A stretch of DNA of 23,148 nucleotides from Dehalococcoidia bacterium UBA1123. GTDB taxonomy: Bacteria > Chloroflexota > Dehalococcoidia > Lucifugimonadales > UBA1123. The stretch's first letter is position 1, and each line of letters opens with the position of its first letter. The notes under the pieces were generated by a model, which saw nothing but the letters and a program-made list of their open reading frames with translations, was not told where the DNA came from and did no database searches. The stretch covers positions 14,454-37,601 of the forward strand of contig DCAW01000057.1 in NCBI GenBank assembly GCA_002313895.1. The letters run 5' to 3'. Positions 13,206 through 22,217 of this stretch are shown piece after piece. Made by a program: the position numbers and the translations under genes.

Positions 13206-15515
13206 ATGCCTGAATACAACCCCAATCTGGTGCTGTCTAACAAAGAATTTAATGTCGTAGGCACTCGTCCGGTCCGGCACGATGGCCCGGACAAGGTCAC
13301 TGGAAGAGCGCGATATAGTGCTGACACCTACGTTCCGGGGATGCTCTACGGTAAGACATTGCGAAGTCCCCACGCCCACGCTCGTATCATCTCGATTGAC
13401 GCCAGCCGAGCGCTGGCGATGCCGGGAGTTAAGGCCGTCGTGACCGCCGATGACCTACCAGAGGTTTCGGCTGAGGTCACAGATCAGGCTGAGGGCGCAA
13501 CGGTCAACTACGGATTTTACAGCCGAAACGTTATCGCCAGGGAGAAGGCCCTCTACAGAGGTCACGTCGTCGCGGCGGTGGCGGCCACAACTGTGGAAAT
13601 CGCCGAGGAGGCGCTCTCCCTCATCGACGTCGATTACGACGTGCTAACACCTGTCATGAACGCTGAGGATGCGGCCAAAGATGACGCTCCAATCCTCCAC
13701 GAACGTTTGCTGACAATGCACAGTCCGGCGTTCCGGTCCGGCGGCTGGGGACAAGGAGAAAAGCCTACCAACGTCGCCAATAATTTCGAATTCAGAATGG
13801 GAGATATTGAACAGGGATTCTTGGAAGCCGACGAGATTGTCGAAGACGAGTACCGCACCGAAGCAGTCCACCAGGGATACATCGAGCCTCACGCCGCCAC
13901 GGCGTTGTGGGGATCAGACGGTTACATAACAATCTGGTGTTCCAGCCAAGGGCAGTTCGCTATTCGAGACCACGCATCGGCGATTCTCGATGTGCCGGTG
14001 TCGACGATAAAAGTGGTGCCTATGGAAATCGGCGGTGGTTTCGGAGGGAAGGGGCAGGGCGGCGTTTATCTAGAGCCGTTGGCGGCCACACTGTCCAAGA
14101 AATCAGGCAAACCGGTGAAGATCGTCATGACCAGAACCGAAGTGTTTATCGGATCTGGTCCGACCTCAGGGACGCATATCACAGTTAAGCTTGGCGCGAC
14201 TCGGGACGGTCGGATAACCGCAGTTGAATCACACCTGACATACGAGGCCGGCGCGTTCCCCGGCTCGCCGGTGCCGTCGGGTTGCCGGACGATGTGGGGG
14301 CCGTACGATGTCCCAAATGGTTACATCACGGGCACTGACGTGCTGGTCAACAAACAGAAAGCAGCGGCCTACCGCGCGCCTGGCTCGCCGGCGGCTGCCT
14401 ACGCGGCTGAGCAGGCGGTTGACGAGATGTGCAAGCGATTGGGTATGGACCCGATTGAATTTCGATTGCTGAACGCGTCGAAAGAGGGAACCCGGCAAAT
14501 CGCAGGCCCGACGTATCGGCGGGTCGGAAACATCGAGACCCTTGAGGCCGCACGAGACCACGATCACATGAAAAAACCCTTAGAAGGTAAATTCCGAGGC
14601 CGTGGCGTTGCCAGCGGAGCGTGGTTCAACGGCTCTGGGCCAGCAACTGCGGTCGCCAGTATCAACCCCGACGGCACAATTAGCCTGATCGAAGGCTCGG
14701 CTGATATCGGAGGAAGCCGAGCCGCGATGGCTATGCATGTGGCCGAAGTCCTGGGCGTTTCCGCCGAGTCCGTCAAGCCGTCAGTGGTCGACACTGATTC
14801 CATTGGATACAGCTCCGGAGCTGGCGGGAGCGGTGTCACGTTCAAGATGGGAACGGCGGTCTACAACGCCGCTGAGGACGCTCGCCAACAGATGATCGAG
14901 CGTGCGGCACGAATCTGGGACGTGGATTCCTCGGTAGTGGAGTATGACAACGCGGTCCTTCGCCACAAGGAAGACTCCGAATTAAGTATGTCGATTCAAG
15001 AACTGGCAGGCATGCTCAATGGGACAGGCGGCCCCATTGTCGGCAGGGCTACTGTCAATCCAGCAGGCGTCGGCAACGCCTTTGGCATGCATATGGTGGA
15101 CGTCGAGGTGGACCCGGAAACTGGAAAAGTGGACATCCTTCGGTATACCGCAATCCAAGATGTGGGCAAGGCAATCCATCCCAGCTATGCAGAAGGCCAG
15201 CTTCAGGGCGGCGCGGTTCAGGGAATCGGTTGGGCGCTCAACGAGGAATACTATTTCAGCGAAGAGGGCCAGATGATGAACTCGACGTTCCTAGACTACC
15301 GGATGCCGACATCGCTTGACCTGCCGATGATCGACACGGTTCTGGTGGAAGTCGCCAACCCAGGCCATCCCTTTGGAGTTCGAGGAGTGGGCGAAGCGTG
15401 CATAGTGCCTCCACTCGCGGCGGTTGCAAATGCGGTGGCGGACGCTATCGGAGTGCGGCTCACCGAGCTTCCGATGACTCCCGCCCGGATCGTTGCGGCG
15501 ATTAAGGCCAAGTAA
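13206..15515 (+). CDS. Xanthine dehydrogenase/aldehyde oxidase-family molybdenum-binding subunit
   Basis: This 769-residue protein is a complete large subunit of the xanthine dehydrogenase family. The small-hammerhead domain comes first (VTGRARYSADTYVPGMLYGKTLRSPHAHARI). The molybdopterin-binding parts follow: WCSSQGQF, GGGFGGKGQ (residues 276-284), AYRAPGSP (388-395), and the catalytic Glu E730 in GVRGVGE. The loop reads AYRAPG, not the AYRCSFR of aerobic CO dehydrogenase, so it is not CoxL form I. These enzymes hydroxylate N-heterocycles or aldehydes using water. The [2Fe-2S] and FAD subunits usually encoded beside it are absent, so its electron partner is unknown. AGAAGGA lies just before ATG 13206. 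A strong terminator follows. Confidence 0.9.
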   Translation: MPEYNPNLVLSNKEFNVVGTRPVRHDGPDKVTGRARYSADTYVPGMLYGKTLRSPHAHARIISIDASRALAMPGVKAVVTADDLPEVSAEVTDQAEGATVNYGFYSRNVIAREKALYRGHVVAAVAATTVEIAEEALSLIDVDYDVLTPVMNAEDAAKDDAPILHERLLTMHSPAFRSGGWGQGEKPTNVANNFEFRMGDIEQGFLEADEIVEDEYRTEAVHQGYIEPHAATALWGSDGYITIWCSSQGQFAIRDHASAILDVPVSTIKVVPMEIGGGFGGKGQGGVYLEPLAATLSKKSGKPVKIVMTRTEVFIGSGPTSGTHITVKLGATRDGRITAVESHLTYEAGAFPGSPVPSGCRTMWGPYDVPNGYITGTDVLVNKQKAAAYRAPGSPAAAYAAEQAVDEMCKRLGMDPIEFRLLNASKEGTRQIAGPTYRRVGNIETLEAARDHDHMKKPLEGKFRGRGVASGAWFNGSGPATAVASINPDGTISLIEGSADIGGSRAAMAMHVAEVLGVSAESVKPSVVDTDSIGYSSGAGGSGVTFKMGTAVYNAAEDARQQMIERAARIWDVDSSVVEYDNAVLRHKEDSELSMSIQELAGMLNGTGGPIVGRATVNPAGVGNAFGMHMVDVEVDPETGKVDILRYTAIQDVGKAIHPSYAEGQLQGGAVQGIGWALNEEYYFSEEGQMMNSTFLDYRMPTSLDLPMIDTVLVEVANPGHPFGVRGVGEACIVPPLAAVANAVADAIGVRLTELPMTPARIVAAIKAK

Positions 15516-15527
15516 ATTGTATTGATC

Positions 15528-15553
15528 GCGGGGGACAATCGAGTCCCCCGCGT
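15528..15553. terminator. Bidirectional intrinsic terminator
   Basis: A perfect 10-bp GC-rich stem, CGCGGGGGAC pairing with GTCCCCCGCG, around the 6-nt loop AATCGA. It sits between the convergent ends of the Mo hydroxylase gene (stop 15515) and the PIG-L gene (stop 15570). The plus strand continues TCTTAATTTC and the minus strand ATCAATACAATTTAC, both A/T-rich but without a long U-run. Confidence 0.8.
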
Positions 15554-15569
15554 CTTAATTTCGAGCGGA

Positions 15570-16289
15570 TTAGCGGCGGAAGTATATCTTCTTGAACGCT
15601 TCGGCGTACTGCATGCCTCTGCCTACACCGGTGCGTCTGCGCCATTCTTGCATGCGTTCCATCATCTGGTCTGCGCTGCGCCCATCAACTTGTGAGACGT
15701 GAGCGGCAATTGCATTGACCGCGGTATTCACATTGTCCGTGATGTCAACGTAGTGATCAGGCTCAGGGTGTCCCATCACCCAGACCTCAGCGACCTTGTG
15801 AGGCTCGAAACCGTCTTCCAACAGGTCGGGGAACGTCATATGGTCACGGGCGGTTGGGAACACCGCTGACAGCGCGGCCTCGCCTGCCGCCAGATGGTCT
15901 GGGTGCCCGACGCCAAACCCTCCGTCAAGGTTTCTCATTGGGTACTGGCAGATCACGATATCGGGTTGGTAGCGTCTGATCTCTCTGGCGATGTCTTTGC
16001 GGAGGTCCAGTGTGGGCTGGAGATAGCTGTCCGGGTAGTCGAGAAACACCACGTCCTTCAATCCCAAGACCTTGCCAGCGTTTATCTGTTCCTCGCGTCG
16101 AGTCGCTGCCAATTCTTCTTCAGTAACTTCGCGGTCGCTGCTGCCTTTGGAGCCGTCCGTGCACATCACGTAAACCATCTCCCACCCCTCGGCGCACAGC
16201 TTGGCGACTGTGCCGGAGCAACCGAACTCGGCGTCATCGGCATGGGCAACGACGACCATGCCTCGGGAGTATTTTTCTTCTTCTGTCAT
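15570..16289 (-). CDS. PIG-L/LmbE-family deacetylase
   Basis: This 239-residue protein has the zinc-dependent N-acetylglucosamine-type deacetylase fold. Predicted zinc ligands are H16 and D19 in AHADDAEFG, and H132 in GHPDH (residues 128-132). The usual signature is HPDD; here Pro is replaced by Ala (HADD), with both acidic residues kept. The middle segment LKDVVFLDYPDSYLQP is typical. Family members deacetylate amino-sugar conjugates such as mycothiol or bacillithiol precursors and other N-acyl groups; the substrate here is unknown. GAAGGGA lies upstream of ATG 16289. It lies 119 nt downstream of nuoN on the same strand; that gap has only a weak 5-bp hairpin, so read-through from nuo is possible. 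Confidence 0.9.
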   Translation of the reverse strand: MTEEEKYSRGMVVVAHADDAEFGCSGTVAKLCAEGWEMVYVMCTDGSKGSSDREVTEEELAATRREEQINAGKVLGLKDVVFLDYPDSYLQPTLDLRKDIAREIRRYQPDIVICQYPMRNLDGGFGVGHPDHLAAGEAALSAVFPTARDHMTFPDLLEDGFEPHKVAEVWVMGHPEPDHYVDITDNVNTAVNAIAAHVSQVDGRSADQMMERMQEWRRRTGVGRGMQYAEAFKKIYFRR

Positions 16290-16408
16290 TTAAGTCCCTT
16301 CTGTTTCGCGGGCGGGTTCCGTCCGGCGAATTCTAATCAACACAGGTCGAACTCTCAACCTGCAAGTTTATGACTTGTGGCTTGACGGCGCAACTTTGTC
16401 AGCCGAGA

Positions 16409-17920
16409 TCAGCGAAGACCCTGGCTTAAACCTATAGGCGATTCCGACGACATCAGCGCGTCGCTGGCGTGCTGGATGGCTTCCATTAGCGGCACCGGGT
16501 AGACACCCAGGAAGATGATCGCCAAGAACAGAACCCCCATCACTCCGACCGTCAGTTTTGGCATGGATATGGGCGTGGGGTCAGGAGCGTCTTCGATGTA
16601 TATCTGCCGCACCACATTCAGGTAATAATAGAGGGAAATCAAGCTAGTGAAGATCGCAAGCCCTGCCAGCCAAAGCAGGCCCTGAAGCGCGACGGCATTA
16701 AACAGGTAGAATTTTGAAACAAATCCTGCGAATATCGGAAGTCCTGCAAGAGAGAAAAAAGAGACAGCCATCACTGCTGACAGAAATGGGGCTCGGCGGG
16801 ATAGGCCAGCCAGGTTAGCTATATCGTCTTTGCCAGTGGCGTTATACACAACAGCTATGCCCAGGAACACCGCCATGTTCGTGACGCCGTAGGCCACCAG
16901 ATGAAGCATTAAGCCATTGGACGCGAGATGCGATAACTGGAGTTGAACTCTTCCATCGTCTCCCACGGCGGCGAGCGCGGCGACTCCCATCAAAAGGTAT
17001 CCCACGTGCCCGATGCTGGAGTAGGCTAGCAGGCGCTTCAAATTACTTTGAGCAAGGGCCACGAGGTTTCCGACGGTCATGGTCAGCGCGGCCATTATCA
17101 CGATTATCATCTGCCAGTCGCCTACAGCAGGCATCAGAGCTTCGACGAAGAATCGAAGCACGAGAGCGAACGCCGCCGCTTTGGAGCCAACGGCCAGGTA
17201 TGCTGTCACGGGGATCGGAGCGCCTTCGTAGGCATCTGGCGCCCACATATGGAAGGGCACCGAGGCGACCTTGAAACCCAGACCTGCGATTATCAAGACA
17301 AGTCCTACCAGAACGCCGGGGCTAATGTCCGGCGTAGCGCTCAGAGCCTCGGCGATGCCGTCGAAACGGGTTGTTCCCAACAATCCGTAAACCTGGCTTA
17401 TTCCGTAGAGCATGAGGGCAGATGAGAACGCCCCCAACAGAATGTACTTGGTCCCAGCTTCGTTAGATTTCGCGCCGTACCGGTCGAATGAAACCAGCAC
17501 GTACAGTCCGAAACTCAAAAGTTCCAGCGAGATGTAGGCCGTCAACAACTCGCCGGATGCCGCCATGAGCATCATGCCGACGATTGTGAAAATCAGGATT
17601 CCGTAGTATTCGCCAGGGTTGTCAAGATTTCGTTTGACATATTCAACCGACGACAACACAACGATCACACCCAACACCAGGAAGAACGCCTTGAAGAACA
17701 ATGCGTAGCCGTCAATGAGAATCAACCCCTCGTAGAGATGGTCGACACGATCCCATTGGTCAATCAGCGTAAATGTTAGCGCGCCGATCAGTCCAAGAAC
17801 GGCTAAGTAGGGAAGGAAATTTTTGCGGTCGCCCCTCAGGAAGAAGTCGGCGGTCAGCACCAGGAACGCGAGTCCTGTCACGAGAAATTCCGGCATCAAG
17901 AGGAGGAAGTTATTGTTCAT
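16409..17920 (-). CDS. nuoN: NADH-quinone oxidoreductase subunit N
   Basis: This 503-residue membrane protein is an antiporter-like subunit of respiratory complex I, with about 14 predicted helices. Key charged residues of the proton path are in place: E133 in SLELLSFGLYVL, K217 in GLGFKVASVPFHMWAPDAYEG, and K247 in VGSKAAAF, matching the well-known E. coli NuoN residues in number and context. It is the last gene of the nuo cluster. Its ATG overlaps the nuoM stop by 4 nt (ATGA), so the two are translationally coupled. It helps pump protons across the cytoplasmic membrane during quinone reduction. Confidence 0.97.
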   Translation of the reverse strand: MNNNFLLLMPEFLVTGLAFLVLTADFFLRGDRKNFLPYLAVLGLIGALTFTLIDQWDRVDHLYEGLILIDGYALFFKAFFLVLGVIVVLSSVEYVKRNLDNPGEYYGILIFTIVGMMLMAASGELLTAYISLELLSFGLYVLVSFDRYGAKSNEAGTKYILLGAFSSALMLYGISQVYGLLGTTRFDGIAEALSATPDISPGVLVGLVLIIAGLGFKVASVPFHMWAPDAYEGAPIPVTAYLAVGSKAAAFALVLRFFVEALMPAVGDWQMIIVIMAALTMTVGNLVALAQSNLKRLLAYSSIGHVGYLLMGVAALAAVGDDGRVQLQLSHLASNGLMLHLVAYGVTNMAVFLGIAVVYNATGKDDIANLAGLSRRAPFLSAVMAVSFFSLAGLPIFAGFVSKFYLFNAVALQGLLWLAGLAIFTSLISLYYYLNVVRQIYIEDAPDPTPISMPKLTVGVMGVLFLAIIFLGVYPVPLMEAIQHASDALMSSESPIGLSQGLR

Positions 17921-19443
17921 CCTGCCTCCGGGAATTTTTGTAGAATTTCAAGCACCCCGGTGTTGATGACCCTTATGAATGGGAACGGGAAAAGGCCAAC
18001 AAGCAAGATGAATCCCGCCAATATGAGAGTGGAAAATCTTTCGAGACCGGAGGCGTCGGTTTCGTCCTGCCACCGTTCGCCCAACGGGCCGAAGAACACT
18101 TTCGCCATCAGCCTCAGAATGTAGACGGCGGTTATCGCGGCGCCGATGATTCCGAGCACGCCCAGGATCGGATACGTCTGGAACAGTCCCAAGAACACTA
18201 ATAATTCGGCCACGAATCCGCTGAGTCCCGGAAGTCCCAGAGACGCGAATCCCGCTATGGCGAATAGGACCGCAGTGAAACCCATACGTTTCGAGAGGCC
18301 CTCCAACACGTTGATGTCGCGGGTATGCGTCTTGTCATATACAACCCCGACGACCGCGAAGAAGAGCGCTGTCATCAGTCCGTGAGACAACATCTGAAGC
18401 ACGGCGCCGGTGACGCCCAGAGAATTTAGCGTCGCTATTCCCATCAACACATAACCCATGTGACTGACGCTTGAGTACCCGATCACATATTTCAGGTCTG
18501 TCTGGCCCAAAGCGGACCATGCGCCGTAGAGCACGTTCACCGTGCCGAGGCCGATCAGCACTGGCATCCAATCCTGCGCGCCTTCGGGCATCAGCAGTAT
18601 GCCGACGCGGATTATGCCAAAGGCACCCAGCTTCATCAGCACGCCCGCGTGAACCATGCTCACCGCTGTGGGCGCAGCGACGTGGCCGTCAGGAGACCAT
18701 GTGTGGAAGGGCCACAAGCCTGCAAGCACTCCGAACCCGACCATCAGGAAAGGGAAGAACACCCGTTGGAAATTATCTGAGAATGTGACGTTTTGAAGCT
18801 CTAGCAGATTGAAGCTCCCGATGCCACTCTCGACGAATATCGCCATGATGGCGATCCAGATCAGCACGCTGCCAGCAACCAGGAATATCATGAGCTTCAT
18901 AGCTCCGTATTCTTTGGCGCGTGAGAACGTGGGAAACTCGGAACTGCTGCCCCAGACGCCGATCAGAAGGTACATGGGCAAAACGGCAAGCTCGTAAAAG
19001 AAAAAGAAGAAGAACAGGTCCAACGACACGAACACGCCGAACACGCCCGACAGCAACAGCTGGTAAAGAACGAAAAATTCTTTGTTCCGATCAGCAATCT
19101 TCCAGGATATTAGAACGCCGGTGAACATCACGATGCCGGTTAACAGTATCATCGGCGCTGCGATTCCATCTATCCCTAGTGCCAGTGTGATTGCCTTGTC
19201 GCTGAGAGGCCCGGTTCCCGGCATCGCCAGCCAGTCCCATGTGCGCTGGAACTGGAAACCGCCCGCTTCGTGGTCATAGGCCCAGAACACGTAGAACGAC
19301 ACAAGCAAAGCGCTCAGCGCGAAGGCAGATGAAACCCATCGGATTTGCTGTTTGAGAGCGCCTGGGATGAGCATAACGACCACAGCGCCGGCCATCGGTA
19401 TGACGACCAGAAGAAACAGCGCGTATGAGTCGAAGTTATCCAT
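17917..19443 (-). CDS. nuoM: NADH-quinone oxidoreductase subunit M
   Basis: This 508-residue protein is the second antiporter-like subunit of complex I. The helix-5 glutamate is E151 (FYELAVLPMYLLIG), preceded by six phenylalanines in a row. The core motif is LAGLWPFHTWSPDGHVAAPT followed by MVHAGVLMKLGAFG with K271. Most NuoM proteins have a lysine in the helix before PFHTW (context VKxPxxPFHTW). Here the aligned position is L240 (GVLAGLWPFHTW), so this ion-path lysine is absent. The gene ends in a 4-nt overlap with nuoN and begins 50 nt after nuoL. No clear ribosome site precedes ATG 19443. Confidence 0.97.
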   Translation of the reverse strand: MDNFDSYALFLLVVIPMAGAVVVMLIPGALKQQIRWVSSAFALSALLVSFYVFWAYDHEAGGFQFQRTWDWLAMPGTGPLSDKAITLALGIDGIAAPMILLTGIVMFTGVLISWKIADRNKEFFVLYQLLLSGVFGVFVSLDLFFFFFFYELAVLPMYLLIGVWGSSSEFPTFSRAKEYGAMKLMIFLVAGSVLIWIAIMAIFVESGIGSFNLLELQNVTFSDNFQRVFFPFLMVGFGVLAGLWPFHTWSPDGHVAAPTAVSMVHAGVLMKLGAFGIIRVGILLMPEGAQDWMPVLIGLGTVNVLYGAWSALGQTDLKYVIGYSSVSHMGYVLMGIATLNSLGVTGAVLQMLSHGLMTALFFAVVGVVYDKTHTRDINVLEGLSKRMGFTAVLFAIAGFASLGLPGLSGFVAELLVFLGLFQTYPILGVLGIIGAAITAVYILRLMAKVFFGPLGERWQDETDASGLERFSTLILAGFILLVGLFPFPFIRVINTGVLEILQKFPEAG

Positions 19444-19493
19444 GATTTTTGTATTTTACGTGGCCTGCTTGTGTAGCGCCGCAAGAACCCAGT

Positions 19494-21383
19494 TCAGGTT
19501 TGGACGATCCACCAGACGAGGGCAAGGCCAACGACTCCGCCGGCCATCAGCATTCCGTAATTGTAGAATCTCCCCGTCTGGACCAACCTGACCTTCATCG
19601 CCGACAGCCATACTGTGTAGGCCGAACCGTCGGCGCCAGTGTCATTAATCACAACTCTGTCGAAGACACCGACGAACCCTCCGAAAGTCAAAACGAGTTT
19701 GTCGATGGTCCACTGGATGGCGTCGTCCAGATAGTATTTGTTTATCACAAGTTTGTGGATCCAGGCGTATCGCTCAGCCAGCCTCCGATGAGATATTGTG
19801 CCGCTTCGGTACGTCATCCATCCCAGCGTCACGCCTCCAACAGCAAGAGCCAGCGAGGCAACAGTGAGCCAGATGGTTAACTTGAACTCTCCGTGTCCTT
19901 CCAGGAAACCGCCGAACCCAGGATAGTCATTCGTGTAGTTGAAGGCCAGGAATCCCACGGTCGCTGCGAAGAACGCCAGCAGTATTAGCGGCAGAGTCAT
20001 GACCAACGGAGATTCGTGGGCCGACTCATTCTCTATTTTCGGAGGGCCAAAAAATACGACGAGAACAATACGAGCCATGTACAACGCGCTCAACACAACC
20101 CCAAGCAATGCCAGCACGATGAACACCGGATTCAAGTGGTCGAGGACGTGCAGCAATATCTCGTCTTTGCTGAAGAAACCTGCCAGTGGAATGATGCCGG
20201 CCAAAGACGCGGCGCCAATCACGAACGTCCAGCCTGTTATCGGCAGTCTGCGTCGGAGTCCACCCATTTTCCACATATCGGTCTCATCGTTCATGGCGTG
20301 CATAACGCTGCCTGCGCCCAGGAACAGCAAGGCTTTGGAGACTCCGTGGGCGACGAGGTGGAATATCGCCGCGCCCAGACCTCCGGCGCCCAACGCCAGC
20401 ATCATCAGCCCGAGATGGCTGATCGTGGAATAGGCGAGAACGCGCTTGATGTCGGTCATCACCAGCGCCAGCGTCCCAGCGAATATGAAAGTGAATAATC
20501 CCACCGATGCTACTATCAACAAGACCGTGGGCGCCAGTTCATACAATGGCAATAGCCGAGCAACAAGATAGACGCCAGCTGCGACCATTGTGGCGGCGTG
20601 AATTAACGCGCTGACTGGCGTTGGGCCTTCCATCGCGTCGGGGAGCCATACGTGAAAGGGGAACTGGGCAGACTTGCCCATCGCGCCCAAAAATATTAGG
20701 AACACGGAAATATTGAGCGTGGCCTGATTGATGCCGTCTGGTTGCGAGGCCACGTGGATTATTGTCGAGATGTCGAACGTTCCGGTGGCTTTGAACAGCA
20801 TGATTATGCCGATGAACAGACCGACGTCGCCTATGCGAGTCGTAACAAAGGCTTTCTTCGCGGCCTCTGCCGCCGACCTGCGCTCGTGCCAAAATCCGAT
20901 GAGCAGATAGGAACCAAGCCCAACCAACTCCCATGCGATGTAGAGGAACAGTAGATTATCTGCCAAAACCAACGTCAGCATCGCCGCTGCGAACAATGAG
21001 TGAAATGCGAAGTATCGCCCGAATCCGGGGTCTCGCTCTCCGTGGTGAGTTAGATATGCGAGAGAGTACACCTGCACCAGCAATGCAACGAATGTGACCA
21101 AACCCAGCATCGTCACTGAGAGTCGATCAACCACGACGCCCCATTTCAGCGTTGTGTCACCCACCGTCAACCAATTGATGCTGTACGCCCCTGGCCCGTC
21201 GGATAGCAGTCCAACCAGCACGAACCAGAAAAGCGCAAATCCTAGCAGTATCGCGAGTATCGAAACCGCCGCTCCGATCCGGGGAACAAGTCGTCTTATC
21301 GGGAAAATTATGAAGAATGCTGACGCGCAAAGGGCCGGGATGACCCAGGCCCAATTGGTTCCTAAGGAGTCGGTCAGCGACAT
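19494..21383 (-). CDS. nuoL: NADH-quinone oxidoreductase subunit L
   Basis: This 629-residue protein is the largest antiporter-like subunit of complex I, normally with a long lateral helix at its C-terminus. The proton-path residues are present: E152 in FLYIAWELVGLGSYLLIG and K237 in GAMGKSAQFPFHVWLPDAMEGPTPVSALIHAATM. A cytoplasmic connector and extra C-terminal helices follow, ending in GVVGLALVWWIVQT. It lies between nuoK (19-nt gap) and nuoM (50-nt gap). ATG 21383 lacks a good ribosome site. Length is close to E. coli NuoL (613). Confidence 0.97.
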   Translation of the reverse strand: MSLTDSLGTNWAWVIPALCASAFFIIFPIRRLVPRIGAAVSILAILLGFALFWFVLVGLLSDGPGAYSINWLTVGDTTLKWGVVVDRLSVTMLGLVTFVALLVQVYSLAYLTHHGERDPGFGRYFAFHSLFAAAMLTLVLADNLLFLYIAWELVGLGSYLLIGFWHERRSAAEAAKKAFVTTRIGDVGLFIGIIMLFKATGTFDISTIIHVASQPDGINQATLNISVFLIFLGAMGKSAQFPFHVWLPDAMEGPTPVSALIHAATMVAAGVYLVARLLPLYELAPTVLLIVASVGLFTFIFAGTLALVMTDIKRVLAYSTISHLGLMMLALGAGGLGAAIFHLVAHGVSKALLFLGAGSVMHAMNDETDMWKMGGLRRRLPITGWTFVIGAASLAGIIPLAGFFSKDEILLHVLDHLNPVFIVLALLGVVLSALYMARIVLVVFFGPPKIENESAHESPLVMTLPLILLAFFAATVGFLAFNYTNDYPGFGGFLEGHGEFKLTIWLTVASLALAVGGVTLGWMTYRSGTISHRRLAERYAWIHKLVINKYYLDDAIQWTIDKLVLTFGGFVGVFDRVVINDTGADGSAYTVWLSAMKVRLVQTGRFYNYGMLMAGGVVGLALVWWIVQT

Positions 21384-21402
21384 GAAATGTGTGTTGGAAG
21401 GA

Positions 21403-21720
21403 TTACCATTTCATCAGGTCGATCTCGTCGACGTTAACGGTAGACCGGTTGCGATACAGCCGCAAGATTATTGCAATAGCCAGCGCAAGCTCTGCCGCGG
21501 CGATGGTGATCACGAAGATCACAAGAACCTGCCCAAAGGATCGGGTTGCCTCATCGAAATCCACAAAAGCGGCGTATCCGACGAGGTTGATGTTGACGGC
21601 GTTGAGCATGAGTTCGATGGACATCAAGATCAGCACAGCGCTGCGCCGGGCCAACACGCCATAGGTTCCGATGGCGAATAACCCCGCGCTCAAGATTTGA
21701 AGATGAGCAAGCTCGATCAA
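21403..21720 (-). CDS. nuoK: NADH-quinone oxidoreductase subunit K
   Basis: This 105-residue protein has three membrane helices, as expected for NuoK. The two conserved membrane glutamates are E36 (LILMSIELMLNAVNINLV) and E77 (ITIAAAELALAIAI), equivalent to E36 and E72 of E. coli. These residues carry protons in the middle of the membrane arm. The start is TTG 21720, in a TTGA overlap with the nuoJ stop. No alternative exists, because a stop codon lies directly upstream in frame and the next Met is inside helix 2. Confidence 0.96.
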   Translation of the reverse strand: MIELAHLQILSAGLFAIGTYGVLARRSAVLILMSIELMLNAVNINLVGYAAFVDFDEATRSFGQVLVIFVITIAAAELALAIAIILRLYRNRSTVNVDEIDLMKW

Positions 21721-22217
21721 TCACGGTCTCCATCAGTTCTCACCAACACGATAGAGCCGATAAGGGCGACCAACAATACGAGCGATGCCACTTCGAAGGG
21801 TATGGCCCATTGAGTGAATAAAGTCTCGCCCAGAGTCTCGAAATCGATGCTCTGTGGCTCAGTGGTGCGAACCGAAGTGGTCACGATTGCCGTGACTAAC
21901 AGCGCGAACAAACCAATCGAGATAACCGCGGCGATAGGCCACTGTCGATGGTCGGTTAAATTCTGGAAATCTTCCAGCCGTGTGAGCATGAGGGCGAACA
22001 ATAGCACGATGACCACCGCGCCGCCGTAAATGAGTATCTGCACGAGGGCCAGGAACTCGGCGAACACCAGAAGAAACACGCCTGCGACTCCCATCATCGC
22101 AGCCAGAAGGGCAAAGGATGCGTACACGATGTTTCGTGTCATGACCACGCCTAACGCGCCTCCCAGCGTTATCGCTGAGGCGAGGTAGAACAGCACAAGC
22201 GATGGCTCCACCATCAT
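21717..22217 (-). CDS. nuoJ: NADH-quinone oxidoreductase subunit J
   Basis: This 166-residue protein has five predicted membrane helices. Family signatures are VVMTRNIVYASFALLAAMMGVAGVFLL and EFLALVQILIYGGAVVIVLLFALML, which contains the pi-bulge helix linked to conformational coupling in complex I. The last helix reads PFEVASLVLLVALIGSIVLV. The start ATG 22217 overlaps the nuoI stop (ATGA); a second Met codon follows directly and could be the real start. The gene ends in a 4-nt overlap with nuoK. Confidence 0.96.
   Translation of the reverse strand: MMVEPSLVLFYLASAITLGGALGVVMTRNIVYASFALLAAMMGVAGVFLLVFAEFLALVQILIYGGAVVIVLLFALMLTRLEDFQNLTDHRQWPIAAVISIGLFALLVTAIVTTSVRTTEPQSIDFETLGETLFTQWAIPFEVASLVLLVALIGSIVLVRTDGDRD

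Noticed and set aside
16360..16380. Terminator between nuoN and the PIG-L gene
   Set aside because: Only a 5-bp stem (CAAGT/ACTTG) without a U-tract is present, too weak to call.
21094..21681. A 195-codon open frame on the plus strand
   Set aside because: It is antisense to nuoL and nuoK and has a composition typical of a shadow frame.
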